This document shows positions 17,478 through 26,657 of a stretch of 64,000 nt of DNA, piece by piece. The stretch's first letter is position 1, and each line of letters starts with the position of its first letter. The notes under the pieces are model-generated. The model worked only from the letters and a program-made list of their open reading frames with translations, was not told the origin of the DNA and did not search any database. The position numbers were made by a program, and so were the translations under genes. Source of the stretch: Flavobacterium limnophilum (GTDB lineage: Bacteria > Bacteroidota > Bacteroidia > Flavobacteriales > Flavobacteriaceae). The stretch is from positions 1,798,001 to 1,862,000 of the forward strand of contig NZ_CP114289.2 in NCBI RefSeq assembly GCF_027111315.2, in the 5' to 3' direction.

Positions 17478-18515
17478 CTAATAACTGGTGTCGTCCAATT
17501 GCACTTTTCCATTAAATGTTCGGTACAAAAAGAAGAAATAGGCTCCCAATAATGGTGCGCCAATAGCCACAATAGTCAACATAATTCCCAATGATTTTTG
17601 GGAGGAAGCCGCATTGTAAATCGTCACGTTGTATTGGGGATCGATGGTCGAAATCAAGAGCGTTGGATACAATTGCAAGGCCACTAGAATCAGCAAAAAG
17701 GCCATTGTCAAGGACGAAAACACCAAGGCCATCATGTATTTCTTTTTGGACACCAAACGCGGGACATTGGCCACAGCCAAAAAGGACAAAACCGGCACCA
17801 CAAAATAGTGTGGTTTTTCCCTGAAATTGGCGGTAACTTCGGGGATAAATACCAAGGTATAAAGGGTCGTAATCCCGAAGCTGATGATGAAAAATATCAT
17901 TCCTTTTTGAAGCAAAAAAGTCAGTCGATCGTGCAATCTGCCTTCGGTTTTCAATAGCAGGAAGATGGCTCCCTGGGTCATAAAAATGGAAAGTGTCGTA
18001 AGTCCAACCATTATGGCATAAGGATTTAGAAATGAAAAAAAGATGCCTCCGTGATAGGTAAAATTAGGCCCCAAGGCGAAACCCTGCAAAATATTACCCA
18101 AAACGACACCCAGCAAAAAGGCAATCATAATACAAGAGACACTATAGGTAATATCCCAAGTTAGTCTCCACCAAGGCATTTCTTCGGCACTTCTGAACTT
18201 GATAGCGGCTGCTCTCAGTACATTGAACATTAAAAATAACATAAACGGAATGTACATGGCCGACAACATCGTGGCGTACATAACTGGGAATCCCGCAAAT
18301 AATGCTCCACCTCCGATTACCAACCAAACCTGATTCGCATCCCAAATTGGGCCAATGGCGTTGATGGCAATTCTTCGGCTCAAGTCTTTCCTGAAAAACA
18401 AATGCCAAGCACCTGCGCCAAAATCAAAGCCTTCCAAAATCGCGTAACCCGAAAACAACAATCCGATTACCAAATACCACAAAGTAGGATAATCTATTCC
18501 CAAAAAAGTTTCCAT
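17478..18515 (-). CDS. cydB: Cytochrome bd quinol oxidase subunit II
   Basis: A 345-aa, eight- to nine-helix membrane protein that supports the haem-bearing subunit CydA in a high-affinity quinol oxidase of the inner membrane. The start METFLGIDYPTLWYLVIGLL and the characteristic FGAGAWHLFF plus WDANQVWLVIGGGALFAGFP segments near the N-terminus identify it. Length is normal for the family. It starts nine bases after the cydA stop, so the two form an operon. No CydX-like small ORF or cydDC was noticed nearby. In this organism the electron donor would be menaquinol, consistent with menD in the window. Confidence 0.95.
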   Translation of the reverse strand: METFLGIDYPTLWYLVIGLLFSGYAILEGFDFGAGAWHLFFRKDLSRRIAINAIGPIWDANQVWLVIGGGALFAGFPVMYATMLSAMYIPFMLFLMFNVLRAAAIKFRSAEEMPWWRLTWDITYSVSCIMIAFLLGVVLGNILQGFALGPNFTYHGGIFFSFLNPYAIMVGLTTLSIFMTQGAIFLLLKTEGRLHDRLTFLLQKGMIFFIISFGITTLYTLVFIPEVTANFREKPHYFVVPVLSFLAVANVPRLVSKKKYMMALVFSSLTMAFLLILVALQLYPTLLISTIDPQYNVTIYNAASSQKSLGIMLTIVAIGAPLLGAYFFFLYRTFNGKVQLDDTSY

Positions 18516-18524
18516 AAGCCTGGA

Positions 18525-19877
18525 TTATAAAAAATTAATTTCTGACGATTTTTCCAATTCATCATAAGGGCCGTGTTTTATTTTTTTATTCACCGAATAT
18601 AAAAACAAAACCAACAACAGCGAATAGACGAAGGTGAACAAGACCAATGAAAACACGATTTGGTTGGAGGACACTTCTTGTGAAAATGCTTTATTGGTTC
18701 GTAACAGTCCATAAACTACCCAAGGTTGTCTTCCCATTTCGGCTGCAAACCAGCCCACTTGATTGGCGATTTGGGGTAAAATTACCGAGAAAGAAAATAT
18801 CCACATCAGCCATTTAGTTTCGAACAATTTTCCCCGCCACCAAAGAAAACTAGCGTAGAGCGTCAATCCTATTAATGCCATTCCTATGGCTACCATAATG
18901 TGGTAAAACTGGAAAACGGCATTGATTTGACTTGGCCTGTCTTCGACCGGAAAGTCATTCAATCCTTTTATGGGAGCTTGAAAATCTTGATGCACCAAAA
19001 ATGACAATCCACCAGGAATTCCCAATCCAGTAACGGTTTGTTTCTCTTTATCTACCCAACCCAAAAGATACAAATCGGCAGGTGAATTTTTCTGGAAATG
19101 TCCTTCCATTGCGGCCAATTTTGCGGGTTGATTCACTGCTACCCCATCGGCGGAACTGTGCCCGGAGAGCAATTGCGTGAGTGAAAAAACGGTGGCCACG
19201 ACCAAGGTAATTTTGAATGCTTTTTTGGATATTTCGACGTAACGCCCTTTTCTAATATAATACGCATGAACGCTCAAAACCAGGAAGGTTCCCGCCAAGA
19301 TTGCGCCTTGCCAAACGTGAATGATTCGATCGACGCTGGAGGGATTGAAGACCATTTCCCAAAAATCGGTTACTTCGGCGCGGGCGTTTAAACCTGTTCC
19401 GACGATATGATAACCTGCGGGAGTTTGTTGCCAAGAATTGGCCACCACAATCCAAACGGCGGAGAACATCGAGCCTAAAAATACGCCTAAAGTAGAGACA
19501 AAATGCACCCAAGGTTTTACGCGGTTCCAACCAAATAGCAGTATTCCCAGAAAAGTGCTTTCCAAACCAAAGGCAAACAAGCCCTCGGCGGCCAATGCAC
19601 TTCCGAAAATATCGCCAACATAACGGGAATAGACCGCCCAATTGGTTCCAAATTCAAATTCCATTATGATTCCGGTGGCCACGCCAATCCCGAAAGTCAA
19701 GGCGAAGATTTTAATCCAGAAACGGGTCAGGATTTCGTACTCCTTGTTTCCGGTTTTGAGGTAAAGTCCTTCGAAAATGACCATTATCAATCCAATACCG
19801 ATGCTTAACGGCGGATAGATGTAATGGAAGGCAATGGTAAAAGCAAATTGAATGCGGGCCAATATTTCAACGTCCAT
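18525..19877 (-). CDS. cydA: Cytochrome bd quinol oxidase subunit I
   Basis: A 450-aa catalytic subunit carrying haems b558, b595 and d, reducing oxygen with quinol electrons. The start MDVEILARIQFAF is chosen over an in-frame codon 16 residues upstream because His18 in AFHYIYPPLSIG then sits where the family's conserved N-terminal haem ligand is expected. Other family motifs seen are the glutamate in FGLESTFLGILLFGWNR and GRQPWVVYGLLRT near the C-terminus. The Q-loop is of the short type, as usual outside proteobacterial CydA. First gene of the cydAB operon; about 130 bases separate it from the upstream gene on the same strand, leaving room for its own promoter. Confidence 0.95.
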   Translation of the reverse strand: MDVEILARIQFAFTIAFHYIYPPLSIGIGLIMVIFEGLYLKTGNKEYEILTRFWIKIFALTFGIGVATGIIMEFEFGTNWAVYSRYVGDIFGSALAAEGLFAFGLESTFLGILLFGWNRVKPWVHFVSTLGVFLGSMFSAVWIVVANSWQQTPAGYHIVGTGLNARAEVTDFWEMVFNPSSVDRIIHVWQGAILAGTFLVLSVHAYYIRKGRYVEISKKAFKITLVVATVFSLTQLLSGHSSADGVAVNQPAKLAAMEGHFQKNSPADLYLLGWVDKEKQTVTGLGIPGGLSFLVHQDFQAPIKGLNDFPVEDRPSQINAVFQFYHIMVAIGMALIGLTLYASFLWWRGKLFETKWLMWIFSFSVILPQIANQVGWFAAEMGRQPWVVYGLLRTNKAFSQEVSSNQIVFSLVLFTFVYSLLLVLFLYSVNKKIKHGPYDELEKSSEINFL

Positions 19878-20005
19878 AATACTAAATTTTACACCAAATT
19901 TAAGCAACAAATATCGGAATGCCATTACAGCATTTGATAATTAACTTATTCATTGGAAATTAAAAAAAAATAGACGCCCATTCATGGAAATACCACAAAA
20001 AAAAC

Positions 20006-22432
20006 TTATTTTTTTATGGTATAATACACTTTTTTTGTCACCGGAATTCCCGTTGCGGTAATGCCTTCCAGAGCCACTTTTATCTTGGTTTCGACCTTGG
20101 TGTTGTAATAACTTAAACTGGCGTTGCCCGTTGCGTCGGGATGCACGAACGGATTCCAATAGAGGGTGTTTCTCACGGCCAATTTATTGTCCAACTCGGA
20201 TTGTTCCGGATTGGGCGAATAAAAAACTCGTGCGACGTAAAAACCGTCTATTTCTTTTTTAATCGAATGAAAAGAGGCTTTTTGGGGTTTGCCAAGATTT
20301 TTGTATCGATTTGTATAAATGTAAATACCTCCAAAATTGGGGTCATCGACAAAATCTATTTGCTCAATTTCATAGGGAGATATTGCATATACTTCAGCAA
20401 AGGTAGCCGCATTTCCATCTATAAAATACCCCTCGGCAGGGTCGTCAAAAAACCCATCTTCCGTAAAAGCATACATCCTTTCCATACCACTGTTAGCAGA
20501 ATGCCTAAAATCTTGAATAACATCATAGACATTATAATAGGATGCCGTATTTTTATCTGCTTTATAGGTATAGGATGGATTTATATAAGGAACACGCGTA
20601 ATTGCAGGGTTTTTCTTTGGGGCAATAATTACCACTTCCTTCAAAACATTTTCGGGTTTTATCCCAAAGGCAGTAAATTTTTTATACACATTTTTACCGA
20701 CCAAGTTTGTGGATTCAGGCAAACTAATGGATTCTTTTTGAATAAAAACAGCCAATGGAGGTTGTTCGATGGAGTCCAGCACTATTTCTCCCTTAAACTT
20801 TCCTTTTTCATCCCTGGTGTTTAAATACATTTTGGCTTTTCCGGAAAACAGCAGGTTTTCATATTTGAAACGTCCCATAGAATCCGTGGTCGCATTAAAA
20901 ATACCATGTTTCTTATTGCCCATTAAAGCCAATGTCATGTTGGCATTTACCCTTGGCTTATTTCCAAAAAAATGTTTTACCCTGCCGGTTATCGTGATGC
21001 CTTTTTCTGCTTTATACCCTAATCTATCATCCACTTCCGGGATTTTTTTCCATACAAAATCCCGCCAACCTTGGGTCAAAAGCAAGTTGTCCAAGTGTTC
21101 CAGTCGTTTTGGATTAGCAGTATCAAAATAGTATCCCGGATTAAATACTTTTCCTCTAATGTCCGATTCCATCAGGAAATAAGAACTAATGTTTGAATCA
21201 AAATCTTTTTCTTCAACTTGTCCATTCCTATCAGTTACACTTAACGAAAAACTGGCTGATTTGGCTACTCCATCTTTAGATTTTGAGCTAATATTCACTA
21301 TTGCTTTTTCATTGGGTTGATAACTGGCTTTGTCTGTCGAGAGTTGCACCTCTAAATCGTGTTCATTTTCAATGTAAATCAATCGCTCGCTTTGCGGTTT
21401 GTTGTCGCTGTCCAACAAGGTGATTTGGCTTATGCCGTCGGGAGCAACTTCCTTTGGCAATTCAAAAGACAATTCTGTTACTCTTACGGTTTGCTTGGTT
21501 TCCAAATAGGAAATCCCTCTTGCTTTGCAAACAAGCGTAAGCACCCCATCGGGATTCTGGGCCAAGGTGGCATTGTTTGTGCAAATGCTAATAATATTTC
21601 TGCCTTTAAAAATTTTAAAACTCAACAAATAGCCTTTCTTGGCGGCTTTTGGAAGTTCTTGATGCAGTAGTTTCCCATCCGGAGTCTTGATTTTTGCGTA
21701 ATAATTTTTCCCTTCCATGGGTATCATCTGGAATTTCCCCATACCATCATGTTGACTTGAAAAAGAAGCCACCAATTCGTCATCTGCATCGAAATCGTAA
21801 ATTTCACCTTTAATGTCTATCGGGTTTCCATTACCGTCAACAGCCTTAAAGCCCACAACGCTGGTCGCATTTTCCAAAAGCCAACCGCCTTCGGGAAAAA
21901 AATCAATCCTATAGCTGGTCGGGTTCTTATTTTCAGTGATTATGCTTGCCGCAACAGCGGCACTATTTTGTGTTTTATCAATTTTGGAACCGGATTCAAA
22001 AACATTCATGATTTCAATATCTTTTTTGAACACAAAATCATCCCCAAAATTCCTGTTCCAATTAGTGTAAGCCCTCAACTGGTAAACTCCAGGTTTCACG
22101 CCAAGAGAATCGACCAATTGAAAATCGCCGTGTCCCAACCCCATTTCTATGTTGGTCTTGTTTCGGGCAATTATCTTGGAATCGGGCGAAATTAATTCCA
22201 CATACAAGATATTGCTGTTGTCGTAAAGCAGGTTGTTGGAAGCACGAACAGCATAAGCTTTGTAATACAAATTTTCACCTATAAAATAGATCGAATTGTC
22301 CGTATGAAGATATACTTTTTCGACATCAGGAATTGATTTTTGCTCTTGGGCGTGCAAAAAACCAAATGTTAAAACAATACTTAAAAAACAAAGTAGATGG
22401 TGGTTTTTATTCCCGATAAAAGTCTCAAGCAT
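20006..22432 (-). CDS. Secreted MG2 / TonB-plug-like outer-membrane-associated protein
   Basis: An 808-aa exported protein (signal peptide ending near FLHAQEQ). The N-terminal part, beginning VEKVYLHTDNSIYFIGENLY, is a macroglobulin MG2-like beta domain. Middle segments such as KGITITGRVKHFFGNKPRVN resemble carboxypeptidase-regulatory-like domains. Toward the C-terminus VYDVIQDFRHSANSGMERM with ISPYEIEQIDFVDDPNFGGI resembles a TonB receptor plug, but no full beta-barrel follows; it ends in another beta domain. Such proteins are frequent in Bacteroidota and are thought to act at the cell surface, but a substrate is not known. Monocistronic between cydA and menD, same strand. Confidence 0.75.
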   Translation of the reverse strand: MLETFIGNKNHHLLCFLSIVLTFGFLHAQEQKSIPDVEKVYLHTDNSIYFIGENLYYKAYAVRASNNLLYDNSNILYVELISPDSKIIARNKTNIEMGLGHGDFQLVDSLGVKPGVYQLRAYTNWNRNFGDDFVFKKDIEIMNVFESGSKIDKTQNSAAVAASIITENKNPTSYRIDFFPEGGWLLENATSVVGFKAVDGNGNPIDIKGEIYDFDADDELVASFSSQHDGMGKFQMIPMEGKNYYAKIKTPDGKLLHQELPKAAKKGYLLSFKIFKGRNIISICTNNATLAQNPDGVLTLVCKARGISYLETKQTVRVTELSFELPKEVAPDGISQITLLDSDNKPQSERLIYIENEHDLEVQLSTDKASYQPNEKAIVNISSKSKDGVAKSASFSLSVTDRNGQVEEKDFDSNISSYFLMESDIRGKVFNPGYYFDTANPKRLEHLDNLLLTQGWRDFVWKKIPEVDDRLGYKAEKGITITGRVKHFFGNKPRVNANMTLALMGNKKHGIFNATTDSMGRFKYENLLFSGKAKMYLNTRDEKGKFKGEIVLDSIEQPPLAVFIQKESISLPESTNLVGKNVYKKFTAFGIKPENVLKEVVIIAPKKNPAITRVPYINPSYTYKADKNTASYYNVYDVIQDFRHSANSGMERMYAFTEDGFFDDPAEGYFIDGNAATFAEVYAISPYEIEQIDFVDDPNFGGIYIYTNRYKNLGKPQKASFHSIKKEIDGFYVARVFYSPNPEQSELDNKLAVRNTLYWNPFVHPDATGNASLSYYNTKVETKIKVALEGITATGIPVTKKVYYTIKK

Positions 22433-22558
22433 ATCAAATGTGGATTTATTTTAAACAACATAAAATTACGAAGAAATAAAATCTTGTTAATTTTATATTA
22501 AAAAACAAATCAACAATCATACCAAGAAAAATCTTTCAAAGACAAGAACAGTATAATT

Positions 22559-24220
22559 TTAAACCAACTCCCTGAAATACTGCAACAATATCTTGCTATT
22601 TTCCAAGGTTGGCGTAAAAATTTCGAGAATACTTGGTTTGTCGTTTTGGGCGTACAAAGTTTTCAAGCTGTTTTCCAGACTCGTTTCATCGCTAGCAATG
22701 CTGTATTCGAAACCGTACATTTTGGCCAATTGCTCGGCGGTCAAGCAGTGGGAGGTTTCGAAAAACTTGTTGAAAGTAGGTGTTTCCTCGTGTCCGGGCA
22801 AAATCCTGAAGATGCCTCCTCCTCCATTGTTGATGAGGATAATCTTGAAGTTTTTGGGCGTGTATTCGTTCCACAGGGCATTGCTGTCGTAAAGAAATCC
22901 GATGTCGCCCGCTATCAAAACCGTAGGTCTTTCGTTGGCCACAGCCGCACCGATTGCAGTGGAAGTACTTCCGTCGATGCCGCTGGTTCCGCGATTGCAA
23001 AAAACAGTTATCGAAGGGTTTATGGCAAACAATTGGGCGTATCGAATGGCTGAGCTGTTGCTCAAATGCAGCATCGTATTTTCCGGCAAGGAAGGAATTA
23101 TTTTTTCGAAAGCCTTGAAATCCGAAAAAGGAATATTGGCAAGATATTCTTGGTGTTTCTTATCCCTCAAAGTCGAAATTTGTTCGAAAGTCGAATAATA
23201 ATTGCTTTTTATGGGGATGGTAAACGGCAAGAATTGGTTGAAAAACGGATTGGGATCCACCTTGAAATGTTTCGTCAAACCACCGTAAGTGTCATAGGCT
23301 CTTAAAGTATCGATGTGCCAATGATGCGTTGGTTTGTACTCTCTCAAAAATGCTTTTATCCTTTTGGAAACCACCATTCCGCCGAAAGTTACCAAAATAT
23401 CGGGTTGAAGATTCTTGAATTCCTTCTTTGTGAAAGGCGTAATTATGGTGTCTATATTATTCAAAAAAGAAGGGTGCTGCAGGTTGGAAGTGGTTTCCGT
23501 CATCACCACCACCGAATGATCTTTTGCCAATGAATCAATAATTGCAGCGTCAATCGTGTGGGGTTTGTTTTCGCCAACGAGGATCAATTTCTTTTTGGAT
23601 TTGTTCCAAATATTCGTGAATTCGACAATTTCGTCGACAGCTATTTTGTGGTGCGTTTTATTGAAAGCCGAAATCGTGACATCGACATCCAATTTGGCAA
23701 CCGTTTGATACAAGGGTTCTTCAAAAGGCGCATTGATGTGGACGGGACCTTTTTTGGTAAAAGCCATGTTGATGGCTTTGTTGATTTTCAAGTCGTTTTC
23801 CACCGAAACTTCCTCGGTCAAATTGGCATTGTAGAGCGAATGGTTCTTGAACACGTTTTCCTGGCGAATGGTTTGGCCGTCGCCAATGTCTATCTTGCTT
23901 TGAGGTCGGTCGGCAGAAATCACTATTAGCGGGATTTGGCTGTAAAAAGCTTCGGCAAAAGCAGGATAATAATTCAACAATGCCGAACCCGAAGTGCAAA
24001 CCACGGCAACGGGTTTCTGGATTTGTTGGGCAATTCCAAGGGCAAAAAAAGCGGCGCAACGTTCGTCGGCGATGCTGTAGCAATTGAACTCGGGATTGTT
24101 TACAAAACCAATGGTTAAAGGTGCGTTTCTGGAACCGGGAGAAATTACTATGTTTTTGATTCCTTTGGCAAGGCAAATCTGGATAATGCTTTGCGCAAGA
24201 GGTATTTTGGGATAAACCAT
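22559..24220 (-). CDS. menD: 2-succinyl-5-enolpyruvyl-6-hydroxy-3-cyclohexene-1-carboxylate synthase
   Basis: A 553-aa thiamine-diphosphate enzyme that joins isochorismate and 2-oxoglutarate, the first committed step of menaquinone synthesis. The N-terminal IVISPGSRNAPLTIGF and CTSGSALLNYYPAFAEAF motifs are typical of MenD. The C-terminal ThDP-binding segment is GDIGFLYDSNALWN through LINNGGGGIF. Full length. It starts alone on this strand with a heptamer repeat tract in its leader. Menaquinone would serve the bd oxidase and the NrfD-type module elsewhere in this window. No other men genes lie adjacent. Confidence 0.95.
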   Translation of the reverse strand: MVYPKIPLAQSIIQICLAKGIKNIVISPGSRNAPLTIGFVNNPEFNCYSIADERCAAFFALGIAQQIQKPVAVVCTSGSALLNYYPAFAEAFYSQIPLIVISADRPQSKIDIGDGQTIRQENVFKNHSLYNANLTEEVSVENDLKINKAINMAFTKKGPVHINAPFEEPLYQTVAKLDVDVTISAFNKTHHKIAVDEIVEFTNIWNKSKKKLILVGENKPHTIDAAIIDSLAKDHSVVVMTETTSNLQHPSFLNNIDTIITPFTKKEFKNLQPDILVTFGGMVVSKRIKAFLREYKPTHHWHIDTLRAYDTYGGLTKHFKVDPNPFFNQFLPFTIPIKSNYYSTFEQISTLRDKKHQEYLANIPFSDFKAFEKIIPSLPENTMLHLSNSSAIRYAQLFAINPSITVFCNRGTSGIDGSTSTAIGAAVANERPTVLIAGDIGFLYDSNALWNEYTPKNFKIILINNGGGGIFRILPGHEETPTFNKFFETSHCLTAEQLAKMYGFEYSIASDETSLENSLKTLYAQNDKPSILEIFTPTLENSKILLQYFRELV

Positions 24221-24226
24221 TATTTA

Positions 24227-24260
24227 AAGTTAGAAGTTAGAAATTAGAAGTTAGAAGTTC
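24227..24260. repeat. Heptanucleotide tandem repeat (AGTTAGA-type)
   Basis: About four to five 7-base steps of AGTTAGA, with one AATTAGA variant, immediately upstream of menD. One of several 7-base-period tracts in the window. Confidence 0.8.
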
Positions 24261-24363
24261 GGGGCTTCAACTAAAAACCTGAAAAGCAAAGATACAAAGT
24301 TGCTGCTCTTTTCCCCCAAGTATATGGTTCATTTTTCTTAATTTTGGACAAAATAGATTTGAC

Positions 24364-24861
24364 ATGAAAATCAAGATAAGACCTGCGGTTTTTGCCGATA
24401 TTGACACCATTTTGGAAATCATCAATCACGAAATACTGCATGGTACGTCGAATTATGATTATGAGCCGCACGATTTTGAAACCCAGAAATCATGGTTTGA
24501 AGATAAACAGGCGAAAAATTGGCCCATAATTGTGGCCGAATTTGAAAACACGACCATTGGATATGCCACTTATGGCCAATTCAGGGAAAAAATTGGCTAC
24601 CAATACACGGTGGAACATTCGGTTTACGTGGCGGAAGAATTTATAGGAAATGGCGTTGGCAAACTATTGTTGGCAGAACTCATCAAATTGGCGAAGGAAC
24701 AAGGTTTCCACAACATGATTGGCGCCATTGACGCAAAAAACAAGGGGAGCATCACTTTCCACAAAAAATTTGGCTTTGAAGTTGCCGGCACGATTCGGGA
24801 AGTGGGCTACAAATTTGACCATTGGCTGGATTTGGTTTTTATGCAATTGATTTTGGAATGA
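24364..24861 (+). CDS. GNAT acetyltransferase, phosphinothricin acetyltransferase-like
   Basis: A 165-aa cytoplasmic N-acetyltransferase. The start region MKIKIRPAVFADIDTILEII is a typical GNAT beginning. The acetyl-CoA-binding motif A is VYVAEEFIGNGVGKLLLAEL, and the C-terminal helix-strand ITFHKKFGFEVAGTIREVGY is typical of the Pat/Bar and YncA subgroup that acetylates small amines. Its substrate in this organism is unknown. It diverges from menD and is followed on the same strand by the dihydrouridine synthase after about 80 bases. Confidence 0.85.
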   Translation: MKIKIRPAVFADIDTILEIINHEILHGTSNYDYEPHDFETQKSWFEDKQAKNWPIIVAEFENTTIGYATYGQFREKIGYQYTVEHSVYVAEEFIGNGVGKLLLAELIKLAKEQGFHNMIGAIDAKNKGSITFHKKFGFEVAGTIREVGYKFDHWLDLVFMQLILE

Positions 24862-24943
24862 TTTTTAGTGATTCGATTTTAGTAACTAGTGATTATCCCA
24901 TTCCTAAAATCGAATGACTTATATTTGCAACTTTATCAATACT

Positions 24944-25894
24944 ATGAGTTTTACCCTTCTTTCCTCCCCTTTACAAGGATTCACCGATTTTCGTTTCAGG
25001 AATGCCCAAAACAAGTTTTTTGGCGGCATCGACACTTTTTATTCTCCCTACATTCGGTTGAACGGGAAACTGGAAATAAAAGCCTCTTATCAACGGGATT
25101 TGCTTCCGGAAAACAATCTGGATTTAGAGGTCATTCCGCAAGTAATCACGAATGATGCGGAAGAGTTTTTGTTCGTGGCCAAATATGTTCGGGAATTGGG
25201 TTACAAGGAATTGAACTGGAATTTGGGTTGCCCCTATCCCATGGTCACCAAATCGGGAATGGGTTCGGGTTTGATTAAAAATACCGAACAAATCAACCAC
25301 ATTCTGGACAGAGCCCATTCAGAATCGGACATTTTGGTGTCGATGAAAATGCGTTTGGGTTATGAAAATTGTGAAGAAATCCTGGATGTTTTACCTGTTT
25401 TAGACCGCTATCCCCTCAAGAATATCGCCATTCACGCCCGCATTGGCAAACAATTGTACAAAGGCGGCGTGAATCTGGACGCGTTTCAACATTGCGTTGA
25501 CAATACCAAACACAAACTGTATTACAACGGCGACATCACTTCGGTGAAAAAATTCCACGAGATGCAGGAACGTTTCCCCACAATAGACCACTGGATGATT
25601 GGACGCGGATTGATTTCGGATCCTTTTTTGCCGAGCATGATAAGAAACAACACTCCTGAATATCCCAAAAACAAGATGGAATTGTTCAGTGCTTTTCACG
25701 ACACTTTATATGCCATCTATAGTGAATCTTTATCTGGACAAACCCATATTTTGTTGAAGATGTATCATTTATGGGAATACTTTTCGGCCACCTTTTCGAA
25801 TCCGCACAAAGTGTTGAAACAAATCAAGAAAGCGCAGAGTATAAGAAATTATGAAGCGGCCGTGGCGAACATTTTCAAAAACGAGAAGATTTAG
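24944..25894 (+). CDS. tRNA-dihydrouridine synthase family protein
   Basis: A 316-aa FMN enzyme that reduces specific uridines of tRNA. The start MSFTLLSSPLQGFTDFRFRN is chosen over an upstream codon ten residues earlier because the family begins with the PxxGxTD strand. The catalytic acid Cys96 is in NWNLGCPYPM. IAIHARIGKQLY, YNGDI and MIGRGLISDP trace the TIM-barrel phosphate-binding loops. The overall form is closest to the DusC-like branch. A 9-copy heptamer tract and a strong bidirectional terminator follow. Confidence 0.88.
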   Translation: MSFTLLSSPLQGFTDFRFRNAQNKFFGGIDTFYSPYIRLNGKLEIKASYQRDLLPENNLDLEVIPQVITNDAEEFLFVAKYVRELGYKELNWNLGCPYPMVTKSGMGSGLIKNTEQINHILDRAHSESDILVSMKMRLGYENCEEILDVLPVLDRYPLKNIAIHARIGKQLYKGGVNLDAFQHCVDNTKHKLYYNGDITSVKKFHEMQERFPTIDHWMIGRGLISDPFLPSMIRNNTPEYPKNKMELFSAFHDTLYAIYSESLSGQTHILLKMYHLWEYFSATFSNPHKVLKQIKKAQSIRNYEAAVANIFKNEKI

Positions 25895-25900
25895 ATTGCA

Positions 25901-25963
25901 GTTAGCAGTTAGCAGTTAGCAGTTAGCAGTTAGCAGTTAGCAGTTAGCAGTTAGCAGTTAGCA
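25901..25963. repeat. Heptanucleotide microsatellite, nine perfect copies of GTTAGCA
   Basis: Nine uninterrupted copies between the Dus stop and the shared terminator. Perfect identity suggests it can vary in copy number by slippage. Confidence 0.95.
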
Positions 25964-26010
25964 AAAAAACGAAAACCTCTCGAGAAATCAAGAGGTTTTC
26001 GTTTTTTTTA
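25963..26010. terminator. Bidirectional terminator between dus and gpx
   Basis: An 18-bp perfect stem, 25963-25980 against 25991-26008, with core AACGAAAACCTCT. A runs on the left and T runs on the right let it act in both directions. A short ATCTGAA heptamer tract follows at about 26033-26058. Confidence 0.92.
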
Positions 26011-26061
26011 CATAGATCTTTAACATTCTTAATCTGAAATCTGAAATCTGAAATCTGATTA

Positions 26062-26634
26062 CTATCCCTTAATCCAATTCACGATTTCTGGGTCGGTTGG
26101 CAAGGTTTTTGGCGCAATCACTTTTACCAATTCTCCTTTTTCGTTCAAAAGGTATTTCTGGAAATTCCATTTCACTTCCGAATCTTCCAATCCGTTTTTG
26201 GATTTTTGGGTCAAAAATTGATAGACCGGACTCATGTCCTCCCCTTTCACGGAAACTTTGTCCATCATCGGGAAAGTCACTCCGTAATTCAATTGACAAA
26301 AAGCGGCGATTTCTTCGTTGGTTCCGGGTTCTTGACCAGCAAAATTATTGGCTGGAAAGCCCACAATTACAAATCCTTTCGAGGCATATTCTTTGTACAA
26401 CGCTTCCAATTCCTTGTATTGAGGTGTCAATCCACATTTGGATGCCGTGTTTACAATCATAATTTTTTTGCCTTTCAAAGTGGCAAAATCGAATGTTTTT
26501 CCCGACAAGTCTTCCACCTTGAATTGGTAAATGGTTTGTTTTTCCGTGGTTACATCGGTTTTAGCGGATTTGTTTTGGCCTTGACAATTCCAAAAAAGGA
26601 ATACTCCAAAGACCAAGATGAGTAAGTTTTTCAT
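26062..26634 (-). CDS. Glutathione peroxidase-family thiol peroxidase, lipoprotein
   Basis: A 190-aa Cys-type Gpx that reduces hydroperoxides, most likely with thioredoxin rather than glutathione as in other bacterial members. The peroxidatic Cys67 is in VNTASKCGLT. The second motif is FPANNFAGQEPG, where the usual Cys-Asn of NFPCNQF is replaced by Ala-Asn. WNFQKYL supplies the conserved Trp and Asn. The N-terminus has a lipoprotein signal with Cys17 (FLFWNC), so the enzyme would sit in the cell envelope. It precedes nothing on the same strand except the terminator shared with dus; the ccsBA gene is 23 bases upstream, so they may be cotranscribed. Confidence 0.92.
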   Translation of the reverse strand: MKNLLILVFGVFLFWNCQGQNKSAKTDVTTEKQTIYQFKVEDLSGKTFDFATLKGKKIMIVNTASKCGLTPQYKELEALYKEYASKGFVIVGFPANNFAGQEPGTNEEIAAFCQLNYGVTFPMMDKVSVKGEDMSPVYQFLTQKSKNGLEDSEVKWNFQKYLLNEKGELVKVIAPKTLPTDPEIVNWIKG

Positions 26635-26657
26635 AATGTCTCTTTAAATTAAATCAA